Assembly (NCBI GenBank): GCA_022562475.1
Contig: JADFPD010000010.1
Coordinates: forward strand, 1 to 35,957
DNA: 35,957 nucleotides
Source of the DNA: Chloroflexota bacterium
GTDB taxonomy: Bacteria > Chloroflexota > Dehalococcoidia > Lucifugimonadales > UBA3495
Direction: 5' to 3'
Below the pieces are notes generated by a model. It searched no databases and had not been told where the DNA came from. It worked only from the letters and a program-made list of their open reading frames with translations. Shown here piece by piece: positions 30,977 through 35,957 of this stretch; the stretch's first letter is position 1, and each line of letters opens with the position of its first letter. The position numbers and the translations under genes were made by a program.

Positions 30977-31762
30977 ATGCCGGAGACCTTGAACATATCC
31001 CTGAGGGGTGGCGATTTCGAAGCCGAGGTGCTGAAGGACGGCAGCGGCCCCCCATTGCTGTACCTACACGGCGCCATCGGGCAGAAAGGCTGGGCCCCGT
31101 TCCTGGACGCCCTAGCTGAGAGATTCACGGTCTATGCCCCCTACCTGCCCGGCTATTCCAAGTCCACCGGCCTGGAGAAGCTGGACGACGTGGCCGACCT
31201 GACTCTCTATCAGTTTGAACTCTTGGACGCCTTGGGTGTATCTAAAGCCCACGTGGTAGGCCATTTCCTGGGCGGGATGATCGCTGCCGAGATGGCCGCG
31301 CTGTCGCCCAGCTACGTTGACCGCCTGGTTTTGGCGGCGCCCGCGGGAACTTGGCGCGATTCAGACCCGGTCGTCGACCTGCTATCCATGTCCGCCGAAG
31401 AATTACAGGACAACCTTTGGTCCTCGGCCTCCAGTTCCATGAGCATCTCTCCCGCTGATTTCGAGGCCAACTCACGCCTGAAGGAAGAGTTGGCCGCCGA
31501 CCGGATGCAGGACCTAACCGCCGCCGGAAAGTTCCTTTGGCCCATCCCTGACCGCGGCTTGAAGCGCCGGGCCTACCGCATCAAGGCGCCGACCCTGGTC
31601 CTATGGGGCGAGAACGACCGCATCATCCCACCGGTCTACGCCGAGGACTTCTCGCGGCTGGTAGCCGGCGCACAAGTATCGGTCATACCCAACGCCGGGC
31701 ATCTGCTGATGATCGAGCGCGCCGAGGTGTTCGCCGGCGCCGTGTCGGATTTCCTAAGCTGA
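30977..31762 (+). CDS. Alpha/beta hydrolase with nucleophile Ser replaced by Phe
   Basis: A 261-residue alpha/beta hydrolase-fold protein. The oxyanion strand LLYLHGAIGQKGW, the acid Asp214 in WGENDRIIPP and the base His242 in NAGHLLMIE are all normal. The nucleophile elbow, however, reads VVGHFLGGMIAAEMA, with Phe97 (codon TTC) where GHSLGG would have serine. One base (TTC to TCC) would restore the serine. Either the protein is inactive as an esterase and works as a binding or lyase-like relative, or this is a recent mutation or read error. The rest of the gene is intact. ATG 30977 has only a weak ribosome binding site. It is followed by the lar genes, 119 bp away. Confidence 0.85.
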   Translation: MPETLNISLRGGDFEAEVLKDGSGPPLLYLHGAIGQKGWAPFLDALAERFTVYAPYLPGYSKSTGLEKLDDVADLTLYQFELLDALGVSKAHVVGHFLGGMIAAEMAALSPSYVDRLVLAAPAGTWRDSDPVVDLLSMSAEELQDNLWSSASSSMSISPADFEANSRLKEELAADRMQDLTAAGKFLWPIPDRGLKRRAYRIKAPTLVLWGENDRIIPPVYAEDFSRLVAGAQVSVIPNAGHLLMIERAEVFAGAVSDFLS

Positions 31763-31846
31763 GACAAGCCTGCTCCAGCCTTCGCAGAGTTGCAAGCCTC
31801 GCGGTGGACGCCCTGACCCGGTGACCTATATCATTCTTACACCGCA

Positions 31847-31863
31847 TACATGAATCTTATGTA
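31847..31863 (+). promoter_or_regulatory. Short inverted repeat upstream of larE
   Basis: TACAT (31847-31851) and ATGTA (31859-31863) are arranged around a 7-bp spacer, about 20 bp before ATG 31882. It may be an operator or leader hairpin. Arms are short, so chance is possible. Confidence 0.3.
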
Positions 31864-31881
31864 CGGCGCCCAGAGGTAAAT

Positions 31882-32712
31882 ATGGCGTCATCAACGATCT
31901 CGCAATTATCGGCCTTGGAAGACATACTCCGGGAGATGGGCTCGGTAGCTGTCGCCTTCTCGGGAGGAGTCGATAGCACTTTGGTTGCCGTGGTAGCCCA
32001 TCGGGTGCTTGGTCAAAAGGCTTTGGCAGTGACCGCCGTTTCTCCGGCGCTGGCCAAACGGGAGCTGGAGGAGGCCGTCAGTCTGGCTGAACGGTTCGGG
32101 TTCAATCACCGGACCATCAACACCAACGAGATGGACCAAGAGGGCTACGTGGCCAATTCGCCACAGCGGTGCTATTTCTGCAAGACCGAGCTCTATACGG
32201 AATTGACCAAACTGGCCGACGCAGAAGCCATCGACTGGGTGGTCAACGGCACCAACACCGACGACGCCGGCGACTACCGCCCCGGCATGGTGGCGGCCAC
32301 CGAGCACCGGGTGCGCAGTCCATTGGTGGAGGCTGGGCTGGCGAAAGCCGACGTGCGCGCCATCGCCAAGGTGCTGGACATCCCCATCTGGGACAAGCCG
32401 GCCCAACCCTGCCTTTCGTCGCGGATCCCTTACGGGACGCCGGTGACCACCGAGAACCTGTCGAAGATCGAACAAGCCGAAGACTATCTCCGGGGACTGG
32501 GACTCAGAGAGGTCCGGGCCAGGCATCACGACCGTCTGTGCCGCATCGAGGTCGGAGAAGATGAGATCGACTTCGCATTTGGGCATCGCAAAGAGATAGT
32601 CGCGGCCATCAAGAAGATCGGCTACCTCTGGGTGTCTCTGGACATGTCCGGGCTGCGCTCCGGCAGCCTGAACGACCAACTCAACCTCACGGAAACCGTG
32701 TTGAAGGCCTGA
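31882..32712 (+). CDS. larE: LarE, ATP-dependent sacrificial sulfur transferase
   Basis: A 276-residue PP-loop enzyme of nickel-pincer-nucleotide (NPN) cofactor synthesis. It adenylates the carboxylates of pyridinium-3,5-biscarboxylate mononucleotide and replaces oxygen with sulfur. The ATP pyrophosphatase motif SGGVDS is at 27-32, NGTNTDD follows at about 122-128, and QPCLSSRIPYG holds Cys177, the equivalent of Cys176 in Lactobacillus plantarum, which donates its sulfur and becomes dehydroalanine. A further RCYFCK pair (Cys97, Cys100) is common in this family. GAGG lies five bases before ATG 31882. It leads larE-larC-larB; larC begins 8 bp later. Confidence 0.95.
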   Translation: MASSTISQLSALEDILREMGSVAVAFSGGVDSTLVAVVAHRVLGQKALAVTAVSPALAKRELEEAVSLAERFGFNHRTINTNEMDQEGYVANSPQRCYFCKTELYTELTKLADAEAIDWVVNGTNTDDAGDYRPGMVAATEHRVRSPLVEAGLAKADVRAIAKVLDIPIWDKPAQPCLSSRIPYGTPVTTENLSKIEQAEDYLRGLGLREVRARHHDRLCRIEVGEDEIDFAFGHRKEIVAAIKKIGYLWVSLDMSGLRSGSLNDQLNLTETVLKA

Positions 32713-32720
32713 TTGCGCTC

Positions 32721-33917
32721 ATGAGAATCGCCTATATCCAGCCCATCGGCGGCGCCAGCGGCGATATGATGCTGGGCGCGCTCACAGACCTGGGCATGCC
32801 CATCGAACACTTGGAAAGCGAACTGGGCAAATTGAACGTGGGCGGCTACCGGCTGGAGGCGCGGCAGGAGACCCGTTGTGAGATGGGGGACACTTACTTG
32901 AAGGTCGATCTGGAAGACCAGACCCGCCACTCCCCAAGATGGCTCCTGGAGACCGTGGAGGACAGCAGCCTGTCTGAGCCGGTGAAAGAAAGGTCTTGCC
33001 AGGTCTTGAACGCCTTGTGGACGGCCGAATGCCGGGTCCACGGCGAGACCCGGGACATCTTGGAACTGGAAGAACTGGGCAGCGTGGACACCTTGGTCGA
33101 TGTGGTCGGTTCCGCAATCGGTTTTGAATACCTGGAAGTTGCGGGGATCCATGCCGGGCCGCTGGTCATCGGGAACGCCGCCCCGCCGCGTTGGCCGGGC
33201 GGTTACTCCAACCCGGCCCCGGCCACGCTGGAACTCATCGCATCCGCGGCCGCGCCGGTTATAGGCGACAAGCCGATGTACGAAGATGCCGGCGAGCTCA
33301 CCACGCCCACCGGAGCAGCCCTGATCACCACCCTGGCGGACTTCAGCCGTCCCGCCTTCAACGTGGACCGCGTCGGCTTGGGACTGGGCACCAGGGACCC
33401 GGCCGGATTCCCCAACGCCCTGCGGGTGTGGCTGGGCGAGCTAGCCCAAGTTGAAGCCTCATCTTCGGTACAGCAGGGCGAGGTGGTGTTGTTGGAGACC
33501 AACTTGGACGATGTCTCCGGCCTGGTATTGGGCTACACCCAGGAGCGATTGTTCGCCATCGGCGCCCTGGACGTTTGGAACACGCCCATCCAGATGAAAA
33601 AAAACCGCCCCGGCACCGTACTCTCCGTCCTGGTGCCCAAGGACATCGAAAAAGAGGCATCGGAGCTGATACTGCGGGAGACCCCCACGCTGGGCATCCG
33701 CACTCGTTCCGTCGACCGGTATGTGGCCGGCCGGCAAATGGTCAATGTGGAAACCGACCTAGGTCCAATCAGCGTAAAGGTCAAGATTATTAACGGTATA
33801 ACCGTCAGCGCAGCCCCGGAACCGGATGAGGTCCGCCGCATCGCCTTGGAGACTGGGAAGCCGTTCCAAGAGGTCTACCAGATTGCAACAGAAGAAGCCC
33901 GGCGGCAACTGCTGTAG
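32721..33917 (+). CDS. larC: LarC, nickel-pincer cofactor nickel insertase
   Basis: A 398-residue CTP-dependent cyclometallase that inserts nickel into the pincer nucleotide. Marks: the N-terminal IQPIGGASGDMMLGAL, ELEELGSVDTLVDVVGS, the PTGAALITTLA segment, LLETNLDDVSGLVLGYTQERL, and the QMKKNRPG motif before the C-terminal domain. The gene is one continuous frame; in Lactobacillus plantarum larC1 and larC2 are joined by a programmed ribosomal frameshift. A run of eight A (33597-33604) lies at the QMKKNRPG codons. Second gene of the lar operon. Confidence 0.95.
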   Translation: MRIAYIQPIGGASGDMMLGALTDLGMPIEHLESELGKLNVGGYRLEARQETRCEMGDTYLKVDLEDQTRHSPRWLLETVEDSSLSEPVKERSCQVLNALWTAECRVHGETRDILELEELGSVDTLVDVVGSAIGFEYLEVAGIHAGPLVIGNAAPPRWPGGYSNPAPATLELIASAAAPVIGDKPMYEDAGELTTPTGAALITTLADFSRPAFNVDRVGLGLGTRDPAGFPNALRVWLGELAQVEASSSVQQGEVVLLETNLDDVSGLVLGYTQERLFAIGALDVWNTPIQMKKNRPGTVLSVLVPKDIEKEASELILRETPTLGIRTRSVDRYVAGRQMVNVETDLGPISVKVKIINGITVSAAPEPDEVRRIALETGKPFQEVYQIATEEARRQLL

Positions 33918-33944
33918 CCGGACCGCCCACCAAGGAGCAACACC

Positions 33945-34730
33945 ATCGAAGAGAGCCGATTGAGGGACCTGCTGACCAGTTTCAAAGAGAACGGTACGAC
34001 GGTGGATGCCGCGCTGGACCAATTGCGCGACCTGCCGTACCAGGACCTCGATTTCGCCAAACTGGACCACCACCGGGCCCTCCGGACCGGCTGGCCCGAA
34101 GTGATCTTCGGCAAAGGCAAGACGCCGGAACAGGTGGCCAAGATCGTCAGCGCCATGAAAGGACGGGGTTATCCGGTGCTGGTGACGAAATCGGACCAGG
34201 AAGCTTACCAAGCGGTGCTCGTAGACACGCCTGAAGCCGAGTTCCACCAACTGTCCAAGGCCATCGTGGTCCCCGCGCCCCAACCAACTCCTATCCTAGA
34301 GGGCATCACCGTGGTGACCGCAGGCACCGCCGACCTGCCGGTGGCCGAAGAAGCGGTGCTGACCGCATCTCTCATGGGCAATGATGTCACCTTGATCAGC
34401 GATGTTGGGGTGGCCGGCCTCCACCGGCTGCTGGACCAGATGCCGGCGCTCCGGAAAGCCCGGGTGTTGGTGGTTGTGGCGGGCATGGACGCCGCCTTGG
34501 TGGGAGTGGTGGCGGGCCTGGTGTCGGTCCCGGTGATCGCGGTGCCCACCAGCACCGGCTACGGCGCCAGCTTCGACGGCCTGGCCCCACTGCTGAGTAT
34601 GCTGAACAGCTGCGCCCCGGGCGTGTCGGTGGTCAACATCGACAACGGCTTCGGCGCCGGCCACCTCGCCGCCCTCACCAACTGCGTTGGGGCAGGGACC
34701 TCCGGTGGCGGGGATGGTTCCGGGTTATGA
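33945..34730 (+). CDS. larB: LarB, pyridinium-3,5-biscarboxylate mononucleotide synthase
   Basis: A 261-residue enzyme that carboxylates and hydrolyses nicotinic acid adenine dinucleotide in the first NPN step. Marks: FAKLDHHRALRTGWPEVIFGKGKTP, TAGTADLPVAEEAVLTASL, VVVAGMDAALVGVVAGLVSVPVIAVPTSTGYGASFDGL, VSVVNIDNGFGAGHLAA. The start is unusual: no ATG or GTG is available. TTG 33960 is possible, but AAGGAG (33932-33937) is spaced for ATC at 33945, seven bases away, and the extra residues MEESR lengthen the protein to a normal LarB start. I give 33945 and regard TTG 33960 as the alternative. Larger families often carry a LarA as well; none is in the window. Confidence 0.9.
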   Translation: MEESRLRDLLTSFKENGTTVDAALDQLRDLPYQDLDFAKLDHHRALRTGWPEVIFGKGKTPEQVAKIVSAMKGRGYPVLVTKSDQEAYQAVLVDTPEAEFHQLSKAIVVPAPQPTPILEGITVVTAGTADLPVAEEAVLTASLMGNDVTLISDVGVAGLHRLLDQMPALRKARVLVVVAGMDAALVGVVAGLVSVPVIAVPTSTGYGASFDGLAPLLSMLNSCAPGVSVVNIDNGFGAGHLAALTNCVGAGTSGGGDGSGL

Positions 34731-34915
34731 GCGCGGTTGCCGTCGGGGATGGCGGTTAGACCGCTGCTGTGGACCAACGATGGGGCTGCATGATTCTGTC
34801 TTTTTTGTTTTGCGCAGTGGTGATCATGGTCTTGTGGTCGGTCCGTATCGGGGGTTTTCCTTTTTCGCCTTAGCCATGCACAATCGGCAAAGCCCCGTTT
34901 CTCCGTGAGTTCCCC

Positions 34916-35284
34916 TCACTCTCCCACCGCATTCTCCAGGTGGCTTACTTCAAGCAGCTTGCCTGACTCATCCAGGTGGATGCTGATCAGGTCTACGCGC
35001 CAAGGGGACTGCTCGAGACCGTTTTTTTGCAGGTAGTCTTGCGCGGTAGCGATCAGACGCTGCGACTTGGTGGCGGTGACTGACTCTTCTGGCGTGCCGA
35101 ATGCAGCGCCCCGGCGAGTCTTCACCTCTACAAATATCAGTAACTCACCTTGTTGGGCCACTATGTCCACTTCGCCCCAGCGGCTGCGGTAATTGGTGGC
35201 CGATATCGTGTAGCCATTACCCTCCAGGTAGCGGCGGGCATGGTCCTCTCCCCACCGGCCCAACCGGCCTCGAGGCGTAGCCAA
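34916..35284 (-). CDS. YraN/UPF0102 family protein
   Basis: A 122-residue endonuclease-like protein of the UPF0102 (YraN) family. GRLGRWGEDHARRYLEGNGYTI begins the protein, followed by the nuclease-fold motif RWGEVDIVAQQGELLIFVEVKTR, which carries the E-D-ExK pattern of PD-(D/E)xK nucleases, and FGTPEESVTATKSQRL. The cellular role is not firmly known; homologues are often next to rnhB, as here. Its start is two bases from the rnhB stop, so the pair is one operon transcribed leftwards. Confidence 0.94.
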   Translation of the reverse strand: MATPRGRLGRWGEDHARRYLEGNGYTISATNYRSRWGEVDIVAQQGELLIFVEVKTRRGAAFGTPEESVTATKSQRLIATAQDYLQKNGLEQSPWRVDLISIHLDESGKLLEVSHLENAVGE

Positions 35285-35286
35285 GT

Positions 35287-35925
35287 TCAGTCTTCGCCGG
35301 GGAAAAACATGCTTGCCTGGGCCACCGGGGCGAAGGACCGGCGGTGGATGGGGCAGGGGCCGAGTTCATTCAGCCGTTCGAAGTGGACCTTGGTGGGATA
35401 TCCCTTATGCCTGGCGAAGTTGTAGCCGGGGTAGGTCTCCTCGGCCTCCACCATCAGCCGGTCCCTGGTCACCTTGGCCACATTCGAGGCGGCGGCGATC
35501 GAGTAGCTGCGGCTATCGCCCCTGACGATGGTGTCGTAGGTGTAGGGGCACTCACGCACATGGATGAAGTCCAACAAGAGGTGTCCCGGCTTGAAGGGAA
35601 GCTGTGCCACCGCCCGCAGCATGGCCGCCAGGGCTGCCCGGCCGATGCCCATCAGGTCGATGTCCGCTGGGCTAACGACCCCCACGCCGACGGCCAGCGC
35701 ATGCTGATGAACGGCATCGGCGGCTCGTTCCCGCCGGACTTGGGAAAGTTTTTTGGAATCGTCCAGAAACTGGAGCCAGGGCTCGGCGCCGGTCAGGTCC
35801 GGGGGGAGTATCACGGCCGCCGCGACCACCGGTCCGGCCAAGGGGCCTCGCCCCGCTTCATCGACGCCGGCGACAAACCGGACGCCGCGCCTATGGACCC
35901 CGGATTCCAGGGAAAGGTCCGGCAT
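35287..35925 (-). CDS. rnhB: Ribonuclease HII
   Basis: A 212-residue enzyme that cuts RNA in RNA/DNA hybrids and removes single ribonucleotides from DNA. Marks: FVAGVDEAGRGPLAGPVVAAAV with Asp22 and Glu23, FLDDSKKLS, HLLLDFI with Asp119, and SIAAASNVAKVTRDR with Asp155, together the four acidic metal ligands. The C-terminal HKGYPTKVHFERLNELGPCPIHRRSF is also typical. It is followed by yraN two bases later. Upstream sequence to the window end (35926-35957) is too short to judge. Confidence 0.97.
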   Translation of the reverse strand: MPDLSLESGVHRRGVRFVAGVDEAGRGPLAGPVVAAAVILPPDLTGAEPWLQFLDDSKKLSQVRRERAADAVHQHALAVGVGVVSPADIDLMGIGRAALAAMLRAVAQLPFKPGHLLLDFIHVRECPYTYDTIVRGDSRSYSIAAASNVAKVTRDRLMVEAEETYPGYNFARHKGYPTKVHFERLNELGPCPIHRRSFAPVAQASMFFPGED

Positions 35926-35957
35926 TGGCCACCTCGCTAGATGCTAGGCAGTGGCCG

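Overview
The window is about 36 kb of bacterial chromosome of moderately high GC. The gene content suggests a Chloroflexota lineage, perhaps Dehalococcoidia or SAR202-like. The signs are two luciferase-like flavin monooxygenases, several alpha/beta hydrolases, a small HTH/zinc-ribbon protein, a DUF2089-type operon, dispersed palindromic repeats and a mitochondrial-type aconitase. This placement is inference; there is no rRNA gene or other strong marker to fix it.

The main result is a pair of candidate selenoprotein genes, each with one in-frame TGA exactly where a catalytic cysteine belongs. The first (6253-7083) is a lipoprotein with a thioredoxin fold. Its redox motif reads W-[TGA]-P-V-C and the frame stays open for 105 more codons. 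The second (12290-12673) is a single-domain rhodanese. Its active loop reads [TGA]-R-L-G-L-R, which fits the family CxxxxR loop, and the rest of the domain follows in frame. Both TGA codons are followed by a hairpin at the distance, and with the early-G apical loop, expected of a bacterial SECIS element. The selenium machinery (selA, selB, selC, selD) is not in the window.

Layout. 1-3.4 kb: an accessory-looking area with a partial LspA-like gene, an HTH/zinc-ribbon gene, two lipoproteins (one azurin-like), and two diverged repeat modules (A and B) that flank the HTH gene once and abut once without it. 3.4-5.9 kb: a hendecad coiled-coil protein with a clear promoter and terminator, and an eight-repeat TPR protein. 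6.2-13.4 kb: the thioredoxin-fold selenoprotein, a GNAT, an HExxH protein, two alpha/beta hydrolases, a luciferase-like monooxygenase, an FKBP lipoprotein, the rhodanese selenoprotein and an isochorismatase-family hydrolase. 13.4-20 kb: housekeeping genes rpsU, an FmdB zinc ribbon, dtd, miaB-nadA-nadC, tRNA-Ser(GCU), an Lrp/AsnC regulator and a ferredoxin. 20-28.6 kb: aconitase, a HemQ/chlorite-dismutase-family protein, the DUF2089/membrane/SHOCT-like operon, an NHL propeller protein, ComB, an FAD amine oxidase and an MDMPI-family protein. 28.7-31.8 kb: a monooxygenase followed closely by a haloalkane dehalogenase, then another alpha/beta hydrolase whose nucleophile serine is Phe. 31.9-34.7 kb: larE-larC-larB for the nickel-pincer cofactor. 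34.9-35.9 kb: rnhB-yraN.

Together these genes suggest an aerobic or microaerobic heterotroph that degrades diverse organics with flavin monooxygenases and hydrolases. It makes NAD through quinolinate, makes the nickel-pincer cofactor, and probably uses selenocysteine in thiol redox and sulfur-transfer chemistry.
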